Shown here piece after piece: positions 1-12,600 of a stretch of DNA of 64,000 nt (position 1 is its first letter; each line of letters begins with the position of its first letter). Source of the DNA: Gordius sp. MW1 (lineage: Eukaryota; Nematomorpha; Gordioida; Gordea; Gordiidae); contig OZ038530.1 of the NCBI GenBank assembly GCA_964036665.1, forward strand, positions 16,762,001-16,826,000, written 5' to 3'. The translations under genes were made by a program, and so were the position numbers. The notes beneath the pieces were generated by a model. It ran no database searches and had not been told where the DNA came from. It saw only the letters and a program-made list of their open reading frames with translations.

Positions 1-1577
1 AATGGTATTAACAAAAACAAAATATTAATTTAATGTTAAAAAAAAATTAAAAAAAAAAGTTTTTTTTTAGTTTTAAAAAAGGGCTAAATTCTTAAACTAC
101 CAGCCCGATTCGCTCGAAACTTTACCCGTAGGTGCCCAGGGCGGCCGGGGGTAAAATAACCTTTTCAGATTCCTAAAATACCTTTTCATTTTTAAAATAT
201 CGGACATTTCCCTGCCACACGTGCGGTGTAATATCTATGACACGTAGAAAAATTTTACTAATTATGTAAACTTACGCGCGCCCTCTAATAAAGTACAATT
301 CGTGTTTGAGTTTAATAGTAGATTCAATTTAATTAGAAATAACGGGCTATGATTATACCTTTGAAGGAGGTTTGGAATTTTGTGTTAGTTTCTATCGATA
401 TATTTTATCGTAAATTAGAATCTAATACCTATATTATTTTTTTAAATATTACTTTTTAGGTTTTCTATGAAATCACAATCTAATTAAATGAAATATATTA
501 ACCCAATAAAAAAATATATATGCATTTATAAGGTTAAAAATATATATTACATAGTTGGCTGTCTGTTAGACCATCTATAATAAATTTTTAGGTTATATAT
601 AAAATTTGGCCAATGGTCATTTTTTTCATTGGTAAGCAGCCAGGACACGGTAAAAGTGGATATAAATTCATAAGTCAAAAAAAACGAAAAAATAAACTCG
701 GATTCACATTTTGGCCAATGATCATTTTTTTCCATTGGTCAGCAGCCAGGACACGGTAAAAGTGGATATAAACTTATAATAGTCAAAAAAAAAACTAAAA
801 AAAATTTTCGAATCACATTTTGGCCAATGGTCATTTTTTTCCATTGGTCAGCAGCCAGGACACGGTAAAAGTGGATATAAATTCATAATAGTCAAAAAAA
901 ACAAAAAAAAAAATTTCGAATTACATTTTGGCCAATGGTCATTTTTTTCCATTGGTCAGCAGCCAGGACACGGTAAAAGTGGATATAAATTCATAATAGT
1001 CAAAAAAAACGAAAAAAAAAATTTCGAATCACATTTTGGCCAATGGTGATTTTTTCCATTGGTCAGCAGCCAACGGACGGCCAAAAAGTCATAATAGCAA
1101 TGGTAGTAACAGGAACAATCATAATAGTAAAAAAAAAACGAAAAAATAAACTCGGATTCACATTTTGGCCAATGGTCATTTTTTTCATTGGTCAGCAGCC
1201 AGCGGACGGCCAAAAAGTCTTATTATCAATGATAGTAACAAGAACAATCATAAGAGTCAAAAAAAACTCCGGGATTCTAACCCCAAAACTAGTTAAATTG
1301 CATAGCAATTACCAAAATTTAAATATAGATATACTTATGCATTAATTTAACGTAGCAATTAAAACCCGACCCCGCCCGAAAGCGAGGGAGATAGAGATGA
1401 GGGGTGGGGCACCTCTTGATAGAGATGAGGGGTGGGGCACCTCTTTCTCATGCATTAATTTAAAAAATCGATAACCTAATATACCCAATGCAAATAGATA
1501 GGGTAACGGACGGACAACGGACAACGGACATCAACGGACAACCAAAAACGAGCCCATAAATTGCATAGCAATTAATA
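1..1577 (-). mobile_element. Minisatellite-bearing element, copy E (reverse; 5' end at 1,577)
   Basis: Read in reverse it has the AATTGCTATGCAATTTATGG terminus at about 1,560-1,577, a (GTCC)n relic, two GAGGTGCCCCACCCCTCATC blocks (1,380-1,445) and six CCAAT-hairpin units (about 600-1,270, spacing 105-130 bp). The tail and terminal hairpin are not present; bases 1-60 look like a further unit edge. Confidence 0.55.
95..300 (+). mobile_element. Helitron-like body fragment
   Basis: AAACTACCAGCCCGATTCGC followed by TCGAAACTTTACC resembles the interior of the Helitron at 19,563-19,900. No Helitron ends are visible here, and the CGGCCGGGGG segment beside it is of unknown origin. Confidence 0.3.
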
Positions 1578-1579
1578 AA

Positions 1580-4500
1580 CAATACTTTATACTACATTTA
1601 TCTAAATCAACATTACCATACATCATTGGATTTAATATGCTATGATAACGACACCCTATTTCCATTTTATAAGTTTATAATACAAAATTAATGCATATAA
1701 GTACCAATAAAAATAATAAATCCTCATTTTACTTTTGCTTTCAAATTTTATATTTGCTTAATACGGTAACAACAAAACAACGAGTAATAAAATAATAATT
1801 AGAGTGATTAAATATAATACCATTTTATTCTTGAATTGAAACAAGTAAAATTTACGTAGAATATAATGGAGATTGTTAAATAAAGGCTATAAAATTTTTT
1901 ATAATCCTTTTCAACTTATCCGCTTGAACTGGCTTTAGTTTTTTTTATTATTAATAAAAATTGGTCAGAAAAGATAAAATATATATACTGAATAAAATTT
2001 TCAAATTTAAAAGTAATTTTTTTTATTTAAACATTAAACTGAATGGAAAAAGTAATTAATAATTAAGTATTGCATAAATTGGTACATTTTATAGTAAATA
2101 CCTTATAATAAATATGCCAGGAAGTAGCTTTATATCATAGATATAAATTGACTTAAGCTTTTAAACATGGATAATTTTATGCAAAAACGAGTCAATTTAT
2201 AATCCATGTGATTGAACAATTTTTTCCTCTTAAAAAGAATAATTTTTTCCTCTTAAAAAGTGCAATTTTTCAATAAATTTTTGCGACAACCATATCTGAA
2301 ACTGATAAAGAATAGAAGCATTACCATAAATTTTTTGTTTATTTTAAATCCACATTTGTGAAAATAAATAAAATTAATTCTAAAACATACCATAAATTGC
2401 TTAGCAATTAATATAGTATTATAAATGTTTGTAACATATTAGGATTTAGCAAAAATTATCGTTTTTTAATTTCCCATTATAATAGAGGCCATTTTGTATA
2501 GCTTTGTTAATTCTTTCTTTCCTAAACCATATCCAACATGCATAAACTTAGTAAATAACAAAAAGCTAACCCCCATCAATCTGATTTAATTAATTTTTTA
2601 GGAAAAACATATATATAAAGTATGTATGATACAGACAAATTTCGATAAATTTGATTATGAAACTGCCCATTTGGTCGGTTTTTTAGATGCAAAAAGGAGG
2701 AAGAAAACGATAATAAAATTTATATTTAAGGCTGCCATGCCATGCAATGTTATATCCAGATTTTTAGGAAGCAAGTTAATTACCATCTTTCTTTAAATTT
2801 AATTTATAATCATCGGGTAAAAAAATCGATTTTTTATGTGTACAAAAGCGTTTAATATTAATTTTATTTGCTGTGGGATAGCATTTAGTGGAGTGAGCAA
2901 TACATACTTTTTGTGAATAACAATTGTACATATTAGCTGCTAAGGTTAATAAATTTAATTTTTTTTCAAATAACGTTTTTAAAATGTTTAATTAGATTTC
3001 ACACATTTAATTTTAAATTTATGCAAGATCTTTTATATCTTTTCTACGTGAATTGTTGGGCACTTTTTTACATTTTTAAATTATGATTAGGCGATGTGAA
3101 TTAATTATAAATTGAAAAATAAAATGTCTCTAGAGAATGATGCCAACCTCTTTGAATATTATATCCATATTTTAAAAATATCAAATGTTCACCTATTATT
3201 TTAATTATAAATTTAATATTGTTAGTAAATAATATAATATGTTCAAAAGATCAGAAAAAACTATGGCTGTTCAATTGATTTTTGCGATTTGATTTATAAA
3301 AAGATTTTTTAGGAATACCCGATGTTTTTTTTATTTCGTGCCTTTAAAAGATAATTTTACTATACCTAAACAAAAAGAGTTTTAAAATTTAACAAAATAA
3401 GAGTTAAATTAATTAAAGACCAGCACCATAATTACTAAAAAGCACGGTTTTGTAATTTACAGATTTTTAGCACCCATAATGAATATAATATCTTAATAAA
3501 TGAATGATAAACCAAAAGTCCAACATAAATCTTAATCAAACAAGGATGATTTCCGTTTTGACGACTAAAGCATGTGTATTTTTAAATAAAAGTAATAAAA
3601 GACAAAATCGTTTTTTATTTTAAAATTTTTGACACATAAAGAAACTCTAATAGTGTGATGCCTAGCCTGGTCTGTTTTAATTAAAATGAACTTTTTAACT
3701 TTTGTTGATATTTTAAGAATGTTGTTGGCTAACTTTTTTCCTAATTTTGATCCAATTAATAGAGTTATCTAGCTGTTTTTAAACAAATTAACGGAACGAC
3801 TGATTATGTTTGTTAAAACATTATTTCATGAATTTTGTAATCAGGCAAAAATTTACTCTTCTTTACATACCTTAAAATTGGGGTTCGAAACCGTCAGGCT
3901 ACAAAACGTTTCTATTAATCTTTCATAACAATTTGGGTTAACATTGTAAAGATTTAATTACTAATTCAACGTCTTATAAAAGGTTGAATCAAAAACAACA
4001 CCATAAAATTTTGAAATGTAGAAAGATCAGGGAGGCGGATGGCTTTAAAATTGTAAAAAAATATCAAAAAAGGTGGAACTCATAAATTTCTAACATTAAT
4101 CACCATTAGGTTTATTAAATTTATCAATTTTTTGTAGGGGGTTTATAAAAGCTATCAAGCTAATGTAGAGTTAGAGGGTAAATAAGACAAGTTGAGTAAA
4201 GGCTTTCATTCCAAAAAATGTCTAAAAACACTATGAATTTTTAGAATACAAGGTTATTAATCGATATAATACATATTTTATTTATACCAACCCTGAGCTA
4301 ACTTTTAAATCTAAAAAAACATCAAAACTAAATCCAACCCCATATTTAGGCTTGTGAACGTATTGAAGCACTGAGGTCATTAAAATGTACTGACGTCAAT
4401 GGAATGCCTCGTGCTAACTCTATTTTGATGTTTAAAATTCCTTTTTTAATTTTAATTGAACCGATATAAATAATAGCCATGATCGTTTCTCTAATAACAA

Positions 4501-7030
4501 GAGCCTATAGGCGAACTAGGGTAGAGGCAACGAGGGGCACCTGCCCACCCGGTTAATTCAAAATGTTTAAAAATATTTAAAAATACCTTTACCCTTCTTT
4601 AAAGCTTAAATAAATATTTTGCCTTGCTCTACTGATACTGAATATATCCTTAAATTTAATAATATAATGTTTCAAACAAAAATTATAGAAGAAGTTGAGT
4701 GAAAAAAAACCGTTTTGATATTTATATTTGCTCAAGTCACGCGAACCCACTCGCCCTAAGTTTAATATTTCTACTAAAATATTTATTTATAATAACGTTT
4801 GAGTGCGACAAAAATATTAAACTAGTTTTAACGTATATGATAAAATTTCATTTGAGTATATAAATATAATTCATATTGGCCGTAATAATTGGCCGCATAT
4901 GAATATCTACTAAGCCCTATGTCTGACGTGCAATAAATCTTAGACGAAAGCTGTTGACCATAGTATTGCTTTTTAACCACAGCTATAATTTGGAAGATCG
5001 TTCTTTATTTTTATGCTATGCAAAGTGTGCTTTATTTTATTTAATAGTTTTGCGATAATTTGAATGTTTAAGATGTCATATATGTTGGCTAAAAAAATGA
5101 ATTGAGAAAAATATATGACATCTCTCAAAAGTTTATTCAAAAAGTATCGATGTTATATATTTTTGCTGCAACAACTATATTTTTAACATTTAGATTCATT
5201 ATTTCCTGAATTCATAATATTAAATATAAATTAATCTAGATAAATAAAAACCAAAGTTTAATATCTTTCTTAAACACAGGGAATGCTAGTTTTGACACAA
5301 AATAAGATTCTCAAATGAACTATATATATACGTTTAACATATTTAATTACTAGGTTGCAAAATTTTAAGACGTAACTTATGAATGTGGTTAAATTGCTTT
5401 TAATTTAGTAGCCATTTTAATCTGTGGTAAAACCGGTTCAGACTATAAAGTGTTGTCAAGACCTAATTTATAATGTTTATTATCCTATTAAAATTCAACC
5501 ACTATCTTAAGGCCCGTTAAAATGTTACTTTTACAATATATAATACAAATTTGTAATTATAAGGTTATTTTGTCCTCGTGACATTTTTTACCTCTCCCAA
5601 TGCTTCCGTCGTTTTGAAAGATAATTTTAAGCTTAAAATTCTGGTCGCGTAATGAATATAAATTCACACTTTTTAAATAAATATCAAACCCGTTAATTTA
5701 CTAGATTCTTAATACAATGGCGAATATTGTGATTTGAGGACAAACAAATTAGTAGCTTAATTTGAGAAGTTTTTGGAGATAAGAGGCAAATTAATTTTAA
5801 TTCTTCAAAATGAGCAAAACTTTTTATTGATATAGGTAATTATATCAAAGTAATTAGTACGCTTAAATTGGTAACAAAACAACAATCACTAGCTTAATCA
5901 AGCCATAACAAATGTATGCTATTGATTCTTAAAGTTTAAAAGTAACTGCCTTATTTTTTTAACACTAATTAAACATTTATATATTCATCTTGGATGTTAG
6001 GATAAAATAAGTCCTAATCTGAAAAATACCTGCTCACGCGCTTTATAGATTTAAAGCACTGCATCTGCAAATCAAAATTAAGTTTAATAGCACGGATATT
6101 GTTAATTGTGTATATATGAAAAAATCTATATAGATTTTTATTCTGGGATAAATAAATTATAAAATAAAGGATGTAAAATATTCCTTATAAATTGACCAAT
6201 AAATTAAATATTTGAGCCTCTCTAGATGACAGTGTTTTGCCGCATATATAACTAAGCAACCTAGTAGTCTATGGGTGATTATGGAGAAATAAGATTTAAA
6301 TATAATCAAAACATAATACAAATAAAGTTAATAACAGTTGTATAATTGTAATTTATTGAAATTTGATAAAACGAATAACGAAATAAACTTGGTTTAAAAA
6401 ATTGACCTTGCTATACTGATAAAAATATCGCCTAAACTCATGATACTTTTTCCAACGATAAAAGAGCAATAAGATTCTGCTAACAAATGTCTATAATAAC
6501 TCCCATAATGATATTAATTAATAAAATAAAATGAATATAATGTCTTATAAACTTATTAGTATATTAATATTTCTACTTGAACAAAATATAGGTTATATAT
6601 GTGTGGTAGAGAATTTATTAAAGAATTGCACGGGCAAAAAAATTCTGTTATAGTTGTCTCTTAAGTTATTATAATTATGCACTAAATTATACATACAGTG
6701 CGGGCGATAATAATATGTAATTGGATTAAAAGATTTACTTTATATTATCCCAAAAAAGTAACAGACAGCTTTTAAGTTTAATGCCTAACTCTTTAAGGCG
6801 GTAATATTAACTCTTAAGGACAGCATAAAAACCTATAAAGCTTTTTGAGATTTAACTATTAAAATTTGGACACAAACTTTGACTGGAGAGTATCAGAGCA
6901 ACAGAAATTTAACTTTAACGTCTATATCTTTTTAAGCTATGTTGATATTATCAATGGGCCAATAAAAATTATGCCTGTTTCAAAAATTTCATCTCATTAT
7001 AGGATTTTAAAACGACACTTAATATCTTCT
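1580..7030. other. AT-rich stretch with no gene seen
   Basis: I see no exon-like GC-rich patch, no recognisable protein and no clear repeat family here, apart from a small direct repeat of AATTTTTTCCTCTTAAAAAG at about 2,218-2,265. If the SAC3 gene has upstream exons, they should lie here or in 8,061-8,761, but none could be supported. Confidence 0.6.
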
Positions 7031-7034
7031 TTCT

Positions 7035-8060
7035 CTTTATCAGTTATTTAGTCCCACAGTCGTGGGGTTTGTTTTGCTAAGCTTCTTCCATCTTGACTGG
7101 GTGAGTGTCATGTCTTGACTAATCTCTTTAGTTTTCATAACTTTATCGCCTTGCCCTTTCCACGTGACACGGGGTCGTCCTCTTCCTCTCTTCCCCGGTA
7201 CCTCCATGTCCATTACTTTTTAATTTACGTCATCCGTGTCCCTTCTTAGTATATGCCCATACCACCTTAGCCGATTTTCGTTAATCATGTCCGCCATAGG
7301 TTTAATACCCATTTTTGTCATGAGAAAGTCATTCGTCATATGGTTGAGCTTGGTATACCCCAAGCTCCACCGTATAATCATCTCTGTGGCCTGTAATAGC
7401 TTTCTTTCCGTGGTGTTTAATGCCCATGTTTCACTTCCACAGAGTAACACTGGTCTTACGATGGATTTGTAAGCTTTGCTCTTCAACCATATTGGCATTT
7501 ATTGTCGCACATTACACCGGATATACCGCCATTTAAGCCATCCTTTTTGGATCCGGGCATTGACTTCTGTTGCGCAACCTCCCTCTTGATGTAGCATCGA
7601 GACGAGGTATGTAAACCTCTCTACTTTTGGGTACTTTAGAGGGTCATCCAGCGATGGGCTGCTTTTACCGTTCATTTCCATGTATACCGTTTTTTGATCG
7701 TTGATTTTTAACCCATATCCAGCTAAGCGCTTTGACCACTTTTTGGTTTCTTCGAATACTTTCTCCCTTATTTCCTCGCATAGTACTATATCATCGGCAT
7801 ATAGCATGCCCCATGGCGATGGCTTTTGAATGTTCCTCGTTATCGTGTCTATAATTATATTAAATAAAAAGGGACTTAAATCAGATCCTTGATGTAATCC
7901 AATATTTAACCCGAATAAATTTAGAGTCTCCAACTGTCGTCCTAACGCAAGAGTTTGAGTCTTGATAAATATTTTTCACAAGCCGTATATTATATTTACA
8001 ATTATTAAACAATAATGCATAACCTACTTGAAGCTTCTGTATTACGAGATTTGCCTTATG
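7035..8060 (-). mobile_element. Degenerate RTE-type non-LTR retrotransposon (reverse-transcriptase 3' half)
   Basis: Read on the minus strand, the blocks follow the RTE reverse-transcriptase order: IYQDSNSCVRTTVGDS, GLHQGSDLSPFLFN, MLYADDIVLCEE (the YADD catalytic box), GLKINDQKT, VRPVLLCGSETWALN, ENRLRWYGHILRRD, then the tail GKRGRGRPRVTW. The frame is broken by a shift near 7,900, a stop at about 7,500 and a stop near 7,220, so it cannot make one protein. The 5' half, with the endonuclease, is absent. It ends about 700 bp upstream of the SAC3 gene. The tail sequence recurs at 20,548-20,785. Confidence 0.85.
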
Positions 8061-8761
8061 GCCTTTTAATGCCATAGGTGTTATAGTCATTCTATATTTT
8101 TATTGTTATTTTAATAATATTAATAAAAATACCGTAAACCGTGGGTAACATTTAGTTTGGATTGTTATAGTTCTCAATTTACTCAGACCCTATTAAAAAC
8201 GACATTTAAGCTATTTTAAACTTATACTGCAGCTAAATTATTAGCAAATAGCACGTGAATAAAATTACTTCAACTTTAAGTGAAAATGACGAGTTGACTT
8301 CATTGTTATTGAATCAAAACGACAAAACTATCAAATCAGCTGTTTATTTTAAATATAGTGAAAGTAAAAAATTAATATAAGTACTTATATGCACATACCA
8401 TTTATATTTTTGACTTTGTAGTTTGATTTTCAAAACGTATCATCAAAAACATCTTAACTATGATGGAAAGGTTACTAGAATGCATGCATCTTTAATTTGA
8501 TACAAATAACCTCAATAGTTTTTTGATGTTAATTATATTGTTAAATAGATAGAATATTTGTTTAAATGGTATACATTAATGATTATATTAGAATTACTAA
8601 ATTAAGTTATTTTTATTTTTAAAAAATTATATATAATTATAGAAATTTAGATCATGACAATAGTTACTTATTGTTATTATAGTCAAAACTATGTGTTTAT
8701 TTAATCTTTAAAAATGGCTATAGTTGCTTAAGTAATTATATATTATTTTTTAATCCTTATA

Positions 8762-9657
8762 ATGCATGCTAATTGTTGCCTTATCACAAAAGTTATGAAT
8801 GGCTTTAGGGGAAAAGGGTATATGCAATTATTGGATCTGGCAACAACCAATTTTGAAAGGTACCTGGCCATCATACAGAAGCGTTATGACATACTCGAAG
8901 CTCGTGATGCCTGGCTTAGGAAGCAGCAAAAAGCAGTTGGCCCCAATTCTAGTTGTGCAATAGCCACTTGTATTGACATGTGTCCAGAAAAGGAAAGGTA
9001 CTTACGTCAATTGCATAAACAGATCAGCATCTTCGAGGAGTCACGTGATAAGGGGGGCGGGAGAGGGCCCCCTGCAACCCCTCACAGAATTATCGATGGG
9101 GGTCGGGCTATCAAAGAGTACAGTCGTTCGGCGGCGGACAAGGAAGACGCGTTGGGTAACGAGCTGCGCACCTTAGACGCTTTGGAACACGTGGTCGATC
9201 ACCTGATCGATCACGTCATGGGCGACGTCCCCACCCTGACTGATACCTCCAGGGTAGGCGAATACTACAACTTCGTCTGGAGTCGGACGCGGGCCGTTCG
9301 GAAGGACATGACGCAGCAGGCTCGCCACCACCACCATGATTACGTGGTGGCAGGGGATCACGTGACGGCGGCGCGAGGGGAGGAGCGGCGGATGGCGGCC
9401 ATGTTGGAAAAGTGCGCACGGTGGCACATCTTTTGCGCCCATCAGCTGTGTCACTTGGAGCCAGGTCTATTCGATCCCAAACTTAACGACGAGCACCTCA
9501 CCAAATGTCTCCAGGCCTTGAAACAGCTGTACGGCGACATTCGCGCAAAGGTCTCGTCTCTTTCACAATGTCATGCATCCTCTTGGGCCGGCGAGGAAAA
9601 ACGCATTAACGAACCCGAGTTTCAAGCATACATTATACTTCTAAACCTAGATCGCAG
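8762..9657 (+). CDS. Exon a of the SAC3/GANP gene (first half of SAC3 domain)
   Basis: The exon ends in CGCAG|GTAGTT at 9657/9658, phase 2, and joins the TATAG|C acceptor at 12100/12101 so that LNLDR runs into SQGDIVPHIA, matching the family order LLSLNKGDI. Its 3' two-thirds (about 9,050-9,560) are strikingly GC-rich inside AT-rich DNA, which creates long antisense open frames that I treat as shadows. Possible alternative starts are ATGs at 8796 and 8821. An acceptor such as the TTTAG ending at 8808 would also allow an unseen upstream exon. Confidence 0.8.
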
Positions 9658-12600
9658 GTAGTTATTGTTCTACCTTTCTAAGTACCCCATCATGTTTGTG
9701 CACTTAATTATTTTCACTCTAATGGTAGGACTGGGCGCAACTGTTAATATGCACAACTAATAATGAATGGGCTCGTGAAAATAAATTGGCGAATTTTTAC
9801 GTGTAATTCGATTGAGTGATCCACAAAGTTTTAAACTTTTTATTGCAATGTAAAAATATTATAGAGTATTAGAAATGTCTACATCTTAAAAAGTTCAAAT
9901 CACATTATATAGAAACAAATGTCAACATTAGGCCAAGTTGGGCTATTTCCTATTTAGCATTAGATTTGCTATATTCATATACGTTCACTAATATTCAGGC
10001 AGATGCACGTTTAAACGGTGAATTTAATTCATTGAATTCACATCTTCCAGGCTGCAAATGCTTGGCAAATTTTTATTTTGCGCAGTATCCTTAAAAATCA
10101 TTTTATTAATATTTGTAAAGAGGTTCGCTGTTTTATTTTTCGTAGTAAAGCTGCAAAGCTAAGAAATTGACGTAAAATAAACTTGTCACCTTGTATTAAA
10201 GTAGTGTTGTAAAAATGGATGGGTTTTGTTTGGTCGACCTTTGCTTTTAGTAGACTAAACATAAGCAAACCAAAGGTTTTTTGGTCTCTATATGTTTAAT
10301 CCACGTCGACTAAGAAAAACAGGCCACAAAACCGTTGGTCTGTTCATGTTTAGCCGACTAAAACCAAAGGACGATTAAGCAAAACCCATCCGTTTTTACA
10401 ACACTAATGTAAAGTAAACTAGATTCTAATAAAGATATGCACTAAACTTGAAGCGTTAATTAGTTACGATTTATCGTCTGCATTTTTTACTTTACACGAT
10501 TTACACCGAACTTTTATCACTTATTTGCTAAGCTCTAATGAAATCAAACATTTGTCAACCAGTTTTGTTTGGTTATCATTTTTAGACTTTTGATTGTAAA
10601 ATATAATTTTAAATCTTTTGTCGATTCACGGCCCTTGTAAAAAAAACCTTTTTTGCCATTTAAATATGATTTTGAGATTCTACAAATTTATTAAGGGTGT
10701 TATTTAAATGCATAGTGAAAAATTCCATAATGCTCAGTTGTTTGTGCTCAGTTTTTAATTCAATTTGCTCAGATTTTTAATTAAAAATGTTCAGTTTTTT
10801 TATGCTCAGATTTTAATTAAAAAGTGCTCAGTTTTTTTGTAAACAAATGTTCAGTAATTTTTCAAAAAATGCTCAGTTTTTTTGCAAAAAATATTCAGTT
10901 TTTTTCAAAATATGCTCAGTTGTTTGTTATTACTAACCCTAACCCTAACCCTCTTTAATAATAGTTAAAAATTATTAATTTAAATTGCCTATTTATAAAA
11001 ATTATTTTTATCTGTGGAAACCTTAGAGAGCTTTTATAATCGTTGTAAGTTATTACTCTAAATTTGTATAATAAAAATCGGGAAATAACAAGTGTAGCTA
11101 CATATAAGTGATATAATCCCAAAAATATTTTGAGGTCTAAAAGCTCAGTTGATTGAATGTGTGACTAGTTTCAATAGCTCGTAGGTTCGAATCCCGCACC
11201 TATCTGTTTTTAATTAAAAATTAAAACCACTTTGCATAAAAAACTTGGCAAGTGTAATAAATCTATCTGAACATTTAATAAAAAACTTAACACTTAATTA
11301 AAAACTTGGCAAATTGAATAAAAAACTTGAAAAATGGCAAAAAAAAACTTTGCACTTTGAATAAAAAACTGAGCACAATAATTTGTTCTCATTTATTAAT
11401 AAGGGGACGGGCCATAAAGTCTGTTATCCTCTATATTTGATGGATAATAAGTAACATAGATATCCCACAGCCATTAAAAACCCGTTTGCATAGCAATCAA
11501 AAACATGTTGGACAGGACGGACGGACGAACAATCGCAAACGAGCCCATAAATTGCATGGCTATTAATATCATTATTGGTAAATCATATAGAGGGGTCTGG
11601 GAGGAACTTTATTTTTAAACAAAGAAATTTGAATCATATAGTACCAACTTGGTTTTAATTGACAATATTAAAATATATAGTTATGTAGCCATAAAATTAA
11701 ACTGATATTAATATGCGTGATATATAAATAAAAGTTATATAACCGATTCGTCCTTCACGTATTCAAACATAATTGACAAAAGCAAAATAAAAGTCCTTTA
11801 CAGAAGTATAAGTCCACAACCATTAAAAGCCTTTATAAGTTTCCACGGCAATTATGCAAAATTACATGTGGAATTCGACTCACTCACTCACTCACTCACT
11901 CACTCACTCACTCACTCACTCACTCACTCACTCACTCACTCACTCACTCACTCACTCACTCACTCACTCACTCACTCACTCACTCACTCACTCACTCACT
12001 CACTCACTCACTCACTCACTCACTCACTCACTCAAGACAAGACAACGAAAAGCGAGCCCATAAATTGCATAGCAATTAATTAAATAAATAATTTCTATAG
12101 CCAGGGTGACATAGTACCTCACATAGCTTCGCTGGCGCCCGAAGTATACGATAGTGACTCCGTCAAATTCGCCTTCCATATTTCGGCCGCCTTCCACAAC
12201 GGAGATTACGTCAAATTTTTTTGCCTCATCAAGCGCAAAGCTTCATTCCTCCAAGCTTGCCTACTGCACCGTTACTTTTACCAAGTCCGAGCGGCTGCCC
12301 TCGATAAGATGGGCGCTTCCTATCGATACTTAACCCGAAACCTCTTTCCCCTACCACTCTTCGCTCACCTCTTATTTTTTGACGACTTGGACCAGGCTCG
12401 TTCCTTTCTAGACCATTTCGGGTTAGCTTACGACGACGTCCACGTCTTTTTAGAGCCCCTGAGCCCAGGACAATATGGCACACCTCCCGCTACTCACAGG
12501 TAAAGCCGGTGTAATATCTAGTGATGCGGAAAAACCGAGTCTCGTCTCGTCTCGTCTCGTAAAACCGAGACGAGACGAGACGAGAATTTGAAAAATGGAG

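Noticed and set aside
547-1345. Open frames with repeated WLLTNEKNDHWPK-like peptides, also near 46-48, 56 and 61 kb
   Set aside because: They follow the tandem units of the minisatellite element, exist on both strands and change frame between units; no gene is supported.
9173-9454. 93-residue antisense frame in SAC3 exon a
   Set aside because: It results from the GC-rich coding sequence on the other strand and resembles no family.
10933-10951. TAACCC repeats as a telomere or internal telomere
   Set aside because: Only three units, within a repeat element; the similar short run at 57,337 is inside transposon copies.
11133-11207. Functional tRNA gene
   Set aside because: The B box is perfect, but the acceptor and T stems do not pair.
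11854-12083. Two long frames encoding (LTHS)n
   Set aside because: They are direct translations of a perfect (TCAC)n microsatellite inside an intron.
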